A model generated the notes under the pieces. It did no database searches and was not told where the DNA came from. It saw only the letters and a list, made by a program, of their open reading frames with translations. Both the position numbers and the translations under genes were made by a program. From Rhodanobacter_A agri (GTDB taxonomy: Bacteria > Pseudomonadota > Gammaproteobacteria > Xanthomonadales > Rhodanobacteraceae), in contig NZ_JADIKL010000004.1 of NCBI RefSeq assembly GCF_044904705.1, positions 1 through 64,000 of the forward strand: 64,000 bases of DNA, given 5' to 3'. Within the stretch, counting starts at the first letter, position 1. Every line of letters begins with the position of its first letter. Of this stretch, positions 36,581 to 45,241 are shown in pieces.

Positions 36581-38111
36581 AGCGCGGCCTTCGGTGGCGC
36601 TGCTGTTCGACGACGCCGAGCTGGGCGGCCACCTGCGCCAGGTGTTGCAGGAACACGGCGCGCATATCGTGCACGAAGGCACCGTCGCGAGCTTCGACGC
36701 CGACTTGCAGCGGCAGCTCGACCCCGACGTGCTGGTGGTGAACCTGGACGACGAGGACGACGAGGCTTTCGATCGCCTGGCCGACATGATCGGGGGCGAG
36801 CGTCCGCGCCTGGTGTTCAACGACGCCCGTGCCAGCCGTGAGCTTGGCGGCTGGGACCGTGCGCGCTGGGCCCGCCACCTGGCGGTCAAAGTGCTTGCCG
36901 ATGGCGACGTGGATCCGCCGCGTCCGGCGGATGCGCTGGTGGTGGAGACGGTGCCGGCAGCGGCAGGCATGCTGGCCGACGAGCCGGCTGCCGCGTTCCA
37001 TGCCGAGCCGGCGATCCATGAGCCGATGGCGCCGGAGCCGGATGGCTACGATGCGCCGGAACTCGTCGAGAGTCAGGTGCACGACGATGGGCACGAGGCG
37101 GAGAGTCGTGCCGCTTCGGACGATCTGGAGGCGGAACTGGCCGCGTTGCTCGCCGGCAGCGATCCGCTGCCGGAAGAGGATGTCGCCGCCGCGCCGCGCC
37201 AGGAGCTGCCGCTGCACGACGGCGAATTCAGTCTCGCGATGGCCGCCGACGAGTTGCACGTGGCGCCCCCGGTCGCCATGGCGTCGCCGGTCCTGTCGCC
37301 AAGGGCGCCGGCGGCGCCCGACAGCTGGGCGCTGGTCGACGATGACACCCCTGTCCATACCGGCGCGGCGGATGCCGAAGACGTCGAATTCGGCGTCGAG
37401 AAGCTGAGCGCCGCCGATTTCCTCGCACCAGATGTCGAGGCGGCGGAGCCCGAGTTCCAGCCGACGATGAGCCTGGAACTGGTGTCGATGGAAGAGGCTG
37501 TGGCGCCGCAGGCGTGGGAGCCGAACGAGATGCTGCTGGACGATCTCGGCAGCGTGCCCAGCCGCGTGGTGCTGCTGGGGGCCGCCGCCGACGGCCTGGA
37601 TTCGGTGTGCGACTTCCTGGCGATCCTGCCGGCCAGTTCGCGCTTGACCATCTTGCTCACCCAGCACTTCGGCGGCCGGCCGGCCGGCGCCGTGCTGCAG
37701 CGGCTGTCGACCCATGCCAGCATGCCGGTGCGGCTGGCCGCGCACGGCAGTCGCGCGCGTAGCGGCGAGGTGCTGTTGGTGCCGGTCGAAGGTCCGGTGC
37801 AGATGCGCCGCGACGGCAGCGTCGAAGTGCGCAACGCCGACAGCGCGCAGGAGCCCTCGATCGATGCCAGCTTCACCATGGCGGCGAACGTGTTCGGGCG
37901 CGACGCGCTCGGCATCGTGTTCGCCGGCCGTTCCACCGATGCGGTGGCCGGCGCGCAGGCGATCCACGACCGCGGCGGCCAGGTGTGGGTGGAAGCTTCC
38001 GACGGCGAACACTTCGCCGATATGGTCAGCGGCATTTTCGCCGAGCGGTTGGTGAGTTATTCCGGGACGCTGCATGAACTGGCGGCGCGCCTGATCGAGG
38101 TCTATCCATGA
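36573..38111 (+). CDS. CheB-like protein of the Pil-Chp system (putative inactive methylesterase)
   Basis: A 512-residue protein. An N-terminal receiver-like part (SVALLFDDAELGGHLRQVLQEHG) keeps the acidic pair but is followed by LVVNLDDEDDEAFDRLADMIGG. A long acidic, low-complexity linker runs from ~125 to ~320. A CheB methylesterase-like domain spans ~330-512. In that domain the Ser of the usual G-A-S-T-G-G is Ala (LGAAADG, A338), while the His (TQHFGG, H365) and Asp (FAGRSTDAV, D456) positions are kept. In Pseudomonas the gene in this place is chpB. Start at 36573 with AGGAG upstream, overlapping chpA by 8 nt. Confidence 0.85.
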   Translation: MAEARPSVALLFDDAELGGHLRQVLQEHGAHIVHEGTVASFDADLQRQLDPDVLVVNLDDEDDEAFDRLADMIGGERPRLVFNDARASRELGGWDRARWARHLAVKVLADGDVDPPRPADALVVETVPAAAGMLADEPAAAFHAEPAIHEPMAPEPDGYDAPELVESQVHDDGHEAESRAASDDLEAELAALLAGSDPLPEEDVAAAPRQELPLHDGEFSLAMAADELHVAPPVAMASPVLSPRAPAAPDSWALVDDDTPVHTGAADAEDVEFGVEKLSAADFLAPDVEAAEPEFQPTMSLELVSMEEAVAPQAWEPNEMLLDDLGSVPSRVVLLGAAADGLDSVCDFLAILPASSRLTILLTQHFGGRPAGAVLQRLSTHASMPVRLAAHGSRARSGEVLLVPVEGPVQMRRDGSVEVRNADSAQEPSIDASFTMAANVFGRDALGIVFAGRSTDAVAGAQAIHDRGGQVWVEASDGEHFADMVSGIFAERLVSYSGTLHELAARLIEVYP

Positions 38112-38623
38112 GCGACGTTTTGCCCCGCGAAATCCGCTGCGTACTGGTGCCGGCCGGCAACCTGCGCATGCTGCTGCCCAACGCCACCGTGGCCGAGGTG
38201 ATCACCCAGCCTGCCCATGAGACCGTGGACGGCGCGCCCGACTGGTTGCTCGGCCGCATCACCTGGCGCGGCTGGCGCGTGCCGCTGGTCTCGTTCGCAC
38301 GGCTTGCCGGCGCGGGTGAGGGCGACGCCGAGCTGACCGTGCGCGTGGCCGTGCTGAAGGCGCTGGGCGGCCATCCGAAGCTGCCTTTCATTGCCGTGCT
38401 CACCCAGGGTTTCCCGCGCCTGACCACGCTGAACGCCGAGCTGATCATTCCCACCCACGACGGCAACGAACTGCCGCCGGGCGTGCGCGCACAGGTGCTG
38501 GTGCGCGACGACGTGGCGGTGATTCCCGACCTGGAAGGCATCGAGGCGGAGCTGGTGCAGTTGCTGGCGCTGGACAAGCCGGATGAGCACGACGAACAGG
38601 ATGCGCTGGACGGCGCGGCGTGA
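38108..38623 (+). CDS. chpC: CheW-like protein ChpC
   Basis: A 171-residue protein. Core: IRCVLVPAGNLRMLLPNATVAEVITQP, then GAPDWLLGRITWRGWRVPLVSFARLAG, LPFIAVLTQGFPRLTTLN, and an acidic C-terminal tail. It matches the second CheW-like adaptor of the system (ChpC in Pseudomonas). The start overlaps the preceding stop by 4 nt (ATGA). Confidence 0.9.
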   Translation: MSDVLPREIRCVLVPAGNLRMLLPNATVAEVITQPAHETVDGAPDWLLGRITWRGWRVPLVSFARLAGAGEGDAELTVRVAVLKALGGHPKLPFIAVLTQGFPRLTTLNAELIIPTHDGNELPPGVRAQVLVRDDVAVIPDLEGIEAELVQLLALDKPDEHDEQDALDGAA

Positions 38624-38781
38624 TGGAGCGTCATCGCGCCCGCCTCGCGAGCGTGCTGTTCGTGCTGGCCGGAGTGATGCAGTTGCTTGCCGCGATGCTC
38701 GGCCACCAGCCCGCTTTTTATGGCACGGCTGTAGCGTTTGCCGGTGTCGCGATCGTGTTCTGGACGCGGGCGCGGAAGTAA
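38623..38781 (+). CDS. Small membrane protein, 52 residues, downstream of chpC
   Basis: The ATG overlaps the chpC stop by one base (TGATG), so translation would restart. The product is MERHRARLASVLFVLAGVMQ..., with a basic start, one hydrophobic helix (SVLFVLAGVMQLLAAML), a short polar turn (GHQPAF), a second helix (AVAFAGVAIVFW), and TRARK at the end: a small two-helix membrane protein with positive ends. It is below usual gene-finder limits. I know no named family. Its place at the end of the Pil-Chp operon suggests co-expression. Confidence 0.6.
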   Translation: MERHRARLASVLFVLAGVMQLLAAMLGHQPAFYGTAVAFAGVAIVFWTRARK

Positions 38782-38796
38782 CCGCGCCGCCGCCGA

Positions 38797-39531
38797 TCAG
38801 AAATCTCCGTGCAAGACCTGCAGTGCGGCCACCGCCGCCAGCCCCGCCGTCTCCGTGCGCAGGATGCGCGGCCCCAGCCGCAGGCCGGTAAAGCCGGACT
38901 CGCCCAATAGCGCCACGTCGCGTTCGCCCAAGCCGCCTTCCGGGCCCACCACCAGCAACGCGCCGGCGTCGGCAGCACGCAGCTCGCGTACGGAAACGGC
39001 GGCTTCCGGCAGCAGCGCCAGCCGCATGGCCGCATCGCCATCCAGCGATGCCAGCCAGACCGGCAAGGTCTGTGCGGGAAGAATCTCGGGCAGACGGGCC
39101 CGGCCGCATTGCTCGCAGGCGCTGGCCGCCACGGCGCGCCAGTGCGCCAGGCGTTTCTCCGCGCGGGCGGCATCCAGCTTCACCTCCGCGCGCTCGGTGA
39201 GCAGCGGCACGATGCGCGCCACGCCCAGCTCGGTGGCCTTCTGCACGATCAGGTCCATCTTCTCGCCGCGCGCCACGCCCTGCGCCAGGGTGAGGCGCAG
39301 CGGCGATTCGCGGTCCACGACTTGCTGATCCTGCACGCGCACCAGCACTTCACGCTTGCCGACGCTGGTTATCGTGGCGGTGTAGTCGCTGCCATCGCCG
39401 TTGAACAGCGTCAGTGGGTCGCCTGCGGCAAGGCGCAGCACGCGCGCCACGTGTTCGCCAGCCTGAGCCGGCAAGACCGTTTCGATCCCGGCGGCCAACG
39501 GCAGATCGACATGGATGCGGATGGTGCGCAT
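38797..39531 (-). CDS. rsmE: 16S rRNA (uracil-1498-N3)-methyltransferase
   Basis: A 244-residue SPOUT-fold enzyme that methylates U1498 of 16S rRNA. N-terminal PUA-like part (MRTIRIHVDLPLAAG, GEHVARVLRLAAGDPLTLFNGDG), then MDLIVQKATELGVARIVPLLTERAEVKL, ACEQCGRARLPEI, LLVVGPEGGLGERDVALLGESGF, and the knot motif LGPRILRTETAGLAAVAAL. It lies 17 nt downstream of bioA on the same strand. Confidence 0.95.
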   Translation of the reverse strand: MRTIRIHVDLPLAAGIETVLPAQAGEHVARVLRLAAGDPLTLFNGDGSDYTATITSVGKREVLVRVQDQQVVDRESPLRLTLAQGVARGEKMDLIVQKATELGVARIVPLLTERAEVKLDAARAEKRLAHWRAVAASACEQCGRARLPEILPAQTLPVWLASLDGDAAMRLALLPEAAVSVRELRAADAGALLVVGPEGGLGERDVALLGESGFTGLRLGPRILRTETAGLAAVAALQVLHGDF

Positions 39532-39548
39532 ATCAGAGCCTGCTCCTG

Positions 39549-40910
39549 TTACATCACGGCCCGTTCGATGCCGGACGTGGCCACCTCGACCAAGTGGTCG
39601 ATTTCCGCCTCGCTCACCACATAGGGCGGCATGAAGTAGACCACGTTGCCCAGCGGACGCAGCAGCGCTTCGTGCTGCAGGCCGTGCAGGTAGACGCGCA
39701 GGCCGCGCCGCTCGCCGGCCGGGAAGGGGCGGCGCGTGGCTTTGTCCGCGACCAGTTCCACCGCGGCGATCATGCCGGTCTGGCGCACGTCGGCCACGTG
39801 CGGGTGGGCGCGCAACGGTTCCAGGCGGCGGGCGAGATGGGCCGCCAGAACGCGGTTGCGTTCCAGCACCGGCTCGTCGCGGAAGATCGCCAGTGTTTCC
39901 AGCGCCGCGCGGCAGGCCAGCGGGTTGCCGGTGTAGCTGTGCGAGTGCAGGAAGGCCTTGCCGGCGCTGTACTCGGCGTAGAAGGCCTCGTACATCGCGT
40001 TCGTGGTCAGCACCGCCGAGAGCGGCAGCGTGCCGCCGGTGAGTCCCTTGGACAGGCACATGAAGTCGGGCGAGACTTTTGCCTGCTCGCAGGCGAACAG
40101 CGTGCCAGTACGGCCGAAACCCACCGCGATCTCGTCGGCGATGAAGTGCACGCCGAAGGCATCGCACAGCTGGCGCAGGCCGGCGAGATAGTCGGGGTGG
40201 TACATGCGCATGCCGCCGGCGCATTGCACCAGGGGCTCCACGATCACCGCGCAGGTCTCGTGCGCGTGGCGCTCCAGCAGCGCACGCAACTCGCCCAGCC
40301 GGCGTGCGGCGACCTGGGCAGGCGCCTCGCCCGGTTCGCCCTCGTAAGCATCGGGCGAAGGCGCCAGGACCGGGGTGAGCAGCAGCGGCGCGTAGGTCTT
40401 GCGGTACAGCGTCACGTCGCTCACCGACAATGCGCCCAGTGTCTCGCCGTGATAACTGCCGGTGAGCGCGATGAAGCGGGTCTTCTCGCCGTGGCCCTGG
40501 TTGAGCCAGTAGTGGAAGCTCATCTTCAGCGCCACTTCGATCGCCGCCGAACCATTGTCGGCGAAGAACACCTTCTCCAGCCCCGGCGGCGCCAGCCGCA
40601 CCAGTTGTTCGGCCAGTTCGATCGCGGGCGGGTGGGTGAAGCCGGCGAAGATCACATGCTCCAGTGTCCGTGCCTGCTCGGCCAGGGCGGCGGCGATGCG
40701 CGGATTGGCGTGGCCGAACAGGTTGGTCCACCACGAGCTGATGCCGTCGAGGTAGCGCCGGCCTTCGGCGTCGACCAGCCAGGCCCCTTCGCCGCGCACG
40801 ATCGGCAGCAGGGGAATGCTCTCGTGGTCGTGCATCTGGGTGCAGGGATGCCAGATGTGTTTCAGGTCGCGCGCGGCGAGCGCGGCGTTGCGATCGGTGG
40901 GGTTCGTCAT
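39549..40910 (-). CDS. bioA: Adenosylmethionine-8-amino-7-oxononanoate aminotransferase
   Basis: PLP enzyme of biotin synthesis: KAPA to DAPA with SAM as amino donor. It has 453 residues. HIWHPCTQMHDHESIPLLPI is the BioA-specific N-terminus; SSWWTNLFGHANPRI, ADNGSAAIEVALKMSFHYW, GSYHGETLGALSVSD, the PLP Asp in IADEIAVGFGRTG, and the Schiff-base Lys in CLSKGLTGGTLPLSAVL follow. No other bio gene is in the window. Divergent from gspN; rsmE follows. Confidence 0.96.
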   Translation of the reverse strand: MTNPTDRNAALAARDLKHIWHPCTQMHDHESIPLLPIVRGEGAWLVDAEGRRYLDGISSWWTNLFGHANPRIAAALAEQARTLEHVIFAGFTHPPAIELAEQLVRLAPPGLEKVFFADNGSAAIEVALKMSFHYWLNQGHGEKTRFIALTGSYHGETLGALSVSDVTLYRKTYAPLLLTPVLAPSPDAYEGEPGEAPAQVAARRLGELRALLERHAHETCAVIVEPLVQCAGGMRMYHPDYLAGLRQLCDAFGVHFIADEIAVGFGRTGTLFACEQAKVSPDFMCLSKGLTGGTLPLSAVLTTNAMYEAFYAEYSAGKAFLHSHSYTGNPLACRAALETLAIFRDEPVLERNRVLAAHLARRLEPLRAHPHVADVRQTGMIAAVELVADKATRRPFPAGERRGLRVYLHGLQHEALLRPLGNVVYFMPPYVVSEAEIDHLVEVATSGIERAVM

Positions 40911-40974
40911 CCGGGTATGATCGACGTGCGCCGATGCGCGCTCAAGTGCGCACGCAACTCCCCGGAAAGCCCGT

Positions 40975-41766
40975 TTGAAAATCCTGAGGAAAATCCTGCC
41001 GGCCGCGGCCGTGTTGCTGCTGGCCGCCGCGGCCCTGCTGTGGTGGCTGCCGGCGAGCTGGGCCTTGCCGCTGCTGCAGCCCCCGCTGCACGGGCTGCGC
41101 CTGCAGCAGGTGGGCGGCACGCTGTGGGACGGCCGCGCCGGGCAGGTGCTGGCACCGGACGGCCGCGCGCTGGGCCGGTTGCAGTGGCAGTTGTCGCATC
41201 GCGCCCTGTTTGGACAGGTCGGGTTGCAGGTCGATTTCGACGGGCCGCAATTCGGCTTCCGCGGGTATATGCAGAAATTGCCCGCAGGCCAGGTGGCGTG
41301 GAGTGCCTTGCGTGCCCGGGTGGAGCTGTCGGCGCTGGCCGACCCGCACCTGCGCCTGCCGCTGGGCCAGCCGCAGGGCGAACTCGCCTTGCATGCCGAA
41401 CATGCGCTGTTGCAAGGCGGCTGGCCGCTGGAGATGCAGGCCGGATTGCAGTGGCGACAAGCCGCGATGCACACGAAAAACGGCGACGTGGCACTGGGCG
41501 ATCTGCATGGGCAACTCGTCGCGCAGGGCGGCGTGATCCATGCACAATGGCAGGACGACGGCCAAGGGCCGCTGCACACCACCGGCGATCTGCAATTGAG
41601 TCCGTTGGGCTGGCGCCTCGTGGCCGGGTTGCAGCCGCGGCAGGACGATCCTGCGTTGCGGCGCTGGCTCGCTGCGCTGGGCAGGCCCGACGCCGATGGC
41701 GCGGTGCACGTCGAACGCAGCGGCGGACTGGCCGCCACATCCATCATGGGGAAAACCGCACGATGA
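40975..41766 (+). CDS. gspN: Type II secretion system protein N (GspN)-like
   Basis: A 263-residue bitopic protein: basic start, one membrane helix (AAAVLLLAAAALLWWLP), then a beta-rich periplasmic body beginning LHGLRLQQVGGTLWDGRAGQV, the GspN signature. The start is a TTG at 40975 with GGAAAG 5 nt upstream; no ATG fits. No other type II secretion gene is in the window, so this is an orphan gspN. It overlaps the next gene by 4 nt. Confidence 0.8.
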   Translation: MKILRKILPAAAVLLLAAAALLWWLPASWALPLLQPPLHGLRLQQVGGTLWDGRAGQVLAPDGRALGRLQWQLSHRALFGQVGLQVDFDGPQFGFRGYMQKLPAGQVAWSALRARVELSALADPHLRLPLGQPQGELALHAEHALLQGGWPLEMQAGLQWRQAAMHTKNGDVALGDLHGQLVAQGGVIHAQWQDDGQGPLHTTGDLQLSPLGWRLVAGLQPRQDDPALRRWLAALGRPDADGAVHVERSGGLAATSIMGKTAR

Positions 41767-42557
41767 ACGCCGAAACCCTCGCGTCGGCCCTGACCGCCGC
41801 CCGCGAAGCCGCCGCCGCCGCCGCCGAGGTGATCCTGCATTACTGGAAACGCGGCGTGGACGTGGAGATCAAGCGGGACGCCACGCCGGTGACGATCGCC
41901 GACCGCGAGGCCGAGCAGGCGATCCGCAAGCTGCTGCACGCGGCATTGCCGGAGGCTTCGATCTACGGCGAGGAATACGGCCTCGACGGCGCGCGCGATG
42001 GCCTGCTGTGGCTGGTCGATCCGCTGGACGGCACCAAGAGCTTCGTGCGGCGCACGCCGTTCTTCTCCACCCAGATCGCGCTGATGGACCGCGGCGAACT
42101 GGTGCTGGGCGTGTCCAGTGCGCCGGTCTACGGCGAAACGATGTGGGCCAGCGCCGCTGGCGGCACCTGGTTCGAAGGCGTGCGCGTGCGCGTGGCCGAT
42201 ACGGACGACATGGCGCAGGCGTCGATCTCCACCGGCAACGTCAAGACGCTCACCACGGATGCCCGTTGGGCAGCGCTGGGCGCCATGATCCGCGACAGCA
42301 ACCGCATCCGCGGCTACGGCGACTTCTGCCATTACCACCTGCTGGCGCGCGGTGCGCTGGACCTGGTGATCGAGTCGGACGTGAACATCCTCGACGTCGC
42401 CGCGCTGGCGGTGATCGTGCGCGAGGCCGGCGGCGTGTTCACCGACCTGGATGGCCAGGCGCCGACACTGGACACGCGCAGCGTGCTGGCCGGCACGCCG
42501 GCGATCCACGCCGAGGCACTGCGGCGGTTTTCTCCTGGCCATGGTGGAGTGGCGTGA
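41763..42557 (+). CDS. Inositol monophosphatase-family phosphatase (HisN-like)
   Basis: A 264-residue Mg-dependent phosphatase. Metal-site motifs: GEEYG (about residue 69), WLVDPLDGTKSFVRRTPFF (DPLDGTKSF), and the C-terminal VIESDVNILDVAALAVIVREAGG. The KSF and WD-to-ND variations are those of the histidinol-phosphate phosphatase/inositol phosphatase branch, so it may serve as HisN; substrate is not certain. A 39%-style percentage cannot be given by eye, but it is clearly a paralogue of cysQ at 43490. Overlaps gspN (ATGA) and the following gene (GTGA). Confidence 0.88.
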   Translation: MNAETLASALTAAREAAAAAAEVILHYWKRGVDVEIKRDATPVTIADREAEQAIRKLLHAALPEASIYGEEYGLDGARDGLLWLVDPLDGTKSFVRRTPFFSTQIALMDRGELVLGVSSAPVYGETMWASAAGGTWFEGVRVRVADTDDMAQASISTGNVKTLTTDARWAALGAMIRDSNRIRGYGDFCHYHLLARGALDLVIESDVNILDVAALAVIVREAGGVFTDLDGQAPTLDTRSVLAGTPAIHAEALRRFSPGHGGVA

Positions 42558-42916
42558 CGGTGGAATCCACGATGGCCCTCCTGATGGTCCTGCTGGGGGC
42601 GAGCCCGACGCTGCTGGCCGCGCTGATCGGTGGCGCGGCGGCCCTGGTGTACTGGCAGCGCGCGCCACGATCGGCCCTGCTGGTGCTGATGGCCTGCCTC
42701 GTGCAACTTGGGCTGACGTTGTTCGGCGTCTGGCTGCAGGGCTGGTGGTTGCCGGCGTCCAGGGAGGCGGGCGGCACGATGGTCCATATCGCGCAACTCA
42801 TGGGTATCTGGGGCGTGTGCAGCAACCTCTTGCACGGCGCGGTGATCGGGCTGCTGGCGTGGGCGGCATTTGCCCAGCGCCCGAAGGCGCCAGCCGTTCC
42901 GCCGCCCATGGTTTGA
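42554..42916 (+). CDS. Small three-helix membrane protein
   Basis: A 120-residue protein with three hydrophobic segments: MALLMVLLGASPTLLAALIG..., ALLVLMACLVQLGLTLFGVW, and WGVCSNLLHGAVIGLLAWAA. It ends QRPKAPAVPPPMV. I do not recognise the family. The GTG at 42554 overlaps the phosphatase stop (GTGA) and has GGAG 4 nt upstream; the ATG at 42572 is the alternative. It sits inside a tightly packed operon. Confidence 0.75.
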   Translation: MTVESTMALLMVLLGASPTLLAALIGGAAALVYWQRAPRSALLVLMACLVQLGLTLFGVWLQGWWLPASREAGGTMVHIAQLMGIWGVCSNLLHGAVIGLLAWAAFAQRPKAPAVPPPMV

Positions 42917-42935
42917 GCCACGCTACAATCGACCG

Positions 42936-43493
42936 ATGCCCAAGCCTCCCATCATCCACGCTACGCGCGACATCGAACACAGCCGCTTCCTGCGCGTCGA
43001 GCAGGTCGACCTGGAATTCTCCAACGGTGAGCGCCGCACCTACGAGCGGATGAAACCCGGCGGCCTCGGCGCGGTGATCATCGTGCCGATGCTGGACGAG
43101 TCCACGGTGCTGCTGGTGCGCGAATACGGCGTGGGCCTGGACCGCTACGAGCTGGGCCTGCCCAAGGGCCGGCTGGACCAGGACGAGACTGCCGAGCAGG
43201 GCGCCAACCGCGAGCTGAAGGAAGAGATCGGCTACGGCGCGCGCAAGCTGAAGATCCTGCACAACCTGTCGCTGTCGCCGTCTTACATGACTCACATGGC
43301 GCACGTGGTGCTGGCGCAGGATCTCTATCCCGAGCGCCTGCCCGGCGACGAGCCCGAACCGCTCGAAGTGGTGCCGTGGAAACTCGCCGAGCTGCATAAC
43401 CTGGTGGCGCGCGACGATGTCACCGAGGGGCGCTCGATTGCCGCGCTGTTCATGGCGCGCGAATACCTTGCTGGCCGGATGCACTTGTCGTGA
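42936..43493 (+). CDS. nudE: ADP compounds hydrolase NudE
   Basis: A 185-residue Nudix hydrolase acting on ADP-ribose, Ap3A and NADH-type compounds. The Nudix box is GRLDQDETAEQGANRELKEEIGY, preceded by LVREYGVGLDRYELGLPKG. HATRDIEHSRFLRVEQVDLEF is the NudE-type N-terminus. A TACAAT box lies at 42924-42929, only 6 nt before the ATG, so an internal promoter would give a leaderless message; no -35 is seen. Overlaps cysQ by 4 nt. Confidence 0.93.
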   Translation: MPKPPIIHATRDIEHSRFLRVEQVDLEFSNGERRTYERMKPGGLGAVIIVPMLDESTVLLVREYGVGLDRYELGLPKGRLDQDETAEQGANRELKEEIGYGARKLKILHNLSLSPSYMTHMAHVVLAQDLYPERLPGDEPEPLEVVPWKLAELHNLVARDDVTEGRSIAALFMAREYLAGRMHLS

Positions 43494-44311
43494 ACGCACC
43501 CTTCGAACATTCCCTGTTGCTGCAGGTCGGCACGCTGGCGCGCCTCGCGGGCGAGGCCATCCTGGAGGTCTATCGCCAGGACTTCGACGTCGAATTGAAG
43601 GACGATCGTTCGCCGCTCACCGCCGCCGACCTTGCCGCGCAGAAAGTGATCGCCGAGGGCCTGGCACGCATCGAGCCCGCGCTGCCGCTGGTTTCCGAAG
43701 AGGCCAGCCAGGTGTCCTGGGAGCAGCGCCGCGCGTGGACGCGGCATTGGCTGGTCGATCCGCTCGACGGCACCCGCGAGTTCGTCAAGCGCAACGGCGA
43801 GTTCACCGTCAACATCGCGCTGATCGATCATCACCAACCCGTGCTCGGCGTGGTGCTGGCGCCGGTCACCGGCGAGCTGTTTGCCGCCGCGCGCGGCGTC
43901 GGCGCGTGGTGGCAGGCGGAACAGGGCGGCGACTGGGAACGCATCAATACGCGCGCGCTGGCACAACCGGCCATCGCGGCTGGCAGCCGCTCGCACGGCG
44001 GCGCGCAGGAAGAGACCTTGCGCCGCCTGGTCGGCGAAGACTACCTGCTCAAGCCGCTCGGGTCCTCGCTGAAGTTCTGCCTGCTCGCGCGCGGCGGCGC
44101 GGACGTCTATCTGCGCCGCGGCCCCACCAGCGAGTGGGACACCGCCGCCGCGCAATGCGTGCTGGAGGAAGCCGGCGGCGCCGTGCTCGACCTGCATGGC
44201 AAGCCGCTGCGCTACGACCGCGGCGAGTCGCTGCTCAATCCCGAGTTCATCGCGGTGGGCGACGCCGGCCTCGACTGGCCCGCCAAGCTGCGCGACGCCG
44301 GCCTGCCATGA
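43490..44311 (+). CDS. cysQ: 3'(2'),5'-bisphosphate nucleotidase
   Basis: Hydrolyses adenosine 3',5'-bisphosphate, a toxic by-product of sulfate assimilation. It has 273 residues. VSEEASQVSWEQR gives the first metal Glu, HWLVDPLDGTREFVKRNGEFTVNIALI is the CysQ motif, SRSHGG, GSSLKFCLLARGGADVYLRRGPTSEWDTAAAQ closes the site (EWDTAA). GTG start at 43490 overlapping the nudE stop (GTGA). Followed by mazG with an ATGA overlap. Confidence 0.95.
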   Translation: MNAPFEHSLLLQVGTLARLAGEAILEVYRQDFDVELKDDRSPLTAADLAAQKVIAEGLARIEPALPLVSEEASQVSWEQRRAWTRHWLVDPLDGTREFVKRNGEFTVNIALIDHHQPVLGVVLAPVTGELFAAARGVGAWWQAEQGGDWERINTRALAQPAIAAGSRSHGGAQEETLRRLVGEDYLLKPLGSSLKFCLLARGGADVYLRRGPTSEWDTAAAQCVLEEAGGAVLDLHGKPLRYDRGESLLNPEFIAVGDAGLDWPAKLRDAGLP

Positions 44312-45111
44312 GCGGTGCCGGTCGCCACAGCCTCGACGACTTGCTGGCGATCATGGCACGGCTGCGCGATCCCGAACGCGGCTGCCCGTGGGATGTGCAG
44401 CAGGACTTCGCCAGCATCGCGCCCTACACCATCGAGGAGGCCTACGAGGTGGCCGACGCGATCGATCGCGGCGATTTCGATGACCTGCGCGAAGAGCTGG
44501 GCGACCTGCTGCTGCAGGTGGTGTTCCATGCACAGATGGCGGCCGAGCAGGGGCGCTTCGATTTCGCCGACGTGGCGCACGCGATCAGTACCAAGATGAT
44601 CCGCCGCCATCCGCACGTGTTCGGCGAGGTGCGCTACGAGAACCTTGATGCGCAGAAGCAGGCCTGGGAGGAACTCAAGGCCGCCGAACGCGCCACCAAG
44701 GGCGGGGCGCACGATGCCAGCGCGCTGGCCGGCATCTCGCACGGCCTGCCGGAGTGGAAGCGCGCCGCCAAGCTGCAGCAACGCGCTGCCACCGTGGGTT
44801 TCGACTGGCCCGACCACCGCCCGGTGCTGGACAAGCTGGCCGAGGAGATCGGCGAGGTGCGCGCCGAGTTCGAGGCGGGCGCCGATCCGGCGCGGCTGGA
44901 GGACGAGATCGGCGACGTGCTGTTCGTGGTGGCGAACCTCGCCCGCCACGCCGGCGTGGATTTCTCGCGTGCGCTGCGTCACGCCAACACGAAGTTCGAA
45001 CGGCGTTTCCGCCGCATGGAGCAGTTGGCCGCCGACGCGGGCAGCACGCTTGCCGCGCACGACCTGCCGGCGCAGGAGCGCCTGTGGCAGCGCGCCAAGC
45101 AAGACGCGTAA
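44308..45111 (+). CDS. mazG: Nucleoside triphosphate pyrophosphohydrolase MazG
   Basis: Breaks NTPs to NMP and PPi, clearing odd nucleotides and tuning ppGpp stress. It has 267 residues and the usual tandem MazG domains: RLRDPERGCPWDVQQDFASI, EEAYEVADAI and LREELGDLLLQVVFHAQMA in the first, EEIGEVRAEFEAG, EDEIGDVLFVVANLARHAG in the second. The E..E and E..D metal sites are visible in both. End of the gspN-to-mazG operon. Confidence 0.95.
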   Translation: MSGAGRHSLDDLLAIMARLRDPERGCPWDVQQDFASIAPYTIEEAYEVADAIDRGDFDDLREELGDLLLQVVFHAQMAAEQGRFDFADVAHAISTKMIRRHPHVFGEVRYENLDAQKQAWEELKAAERATKGGAHDASALAGISHGLPEWKRAAKLQQRAATVGFDWPDHRPVLDKLAEEIGEVRAEFEAGADPARLEDEIGDVLFVVANLARHAGVDFSRALRHANTKFERRFRRMEQLAADAGSTLAAHDLPAQERLWQRAKQDA

Positions 45112-45241
45112 ATCTTTGCGATCGTCCCTGATCGCGAAGGTCGAACGGGCGGCCATGCACGGCCGCACTTATCGCAGGCTTGCAACCCTATGGCTGCGAG
45201 CTGCATCAGAACCCATCGAAGCCCACCCGAGGAGTTCCGCC

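Noticed and set aside
39414..42557. A 1047-codon plus-strand frame leading into the phosphatase
   Set aside because: Upstream part is antisense to bioA/rsmE and out of frame with gspN; only the 264 residues from 41763 are real.
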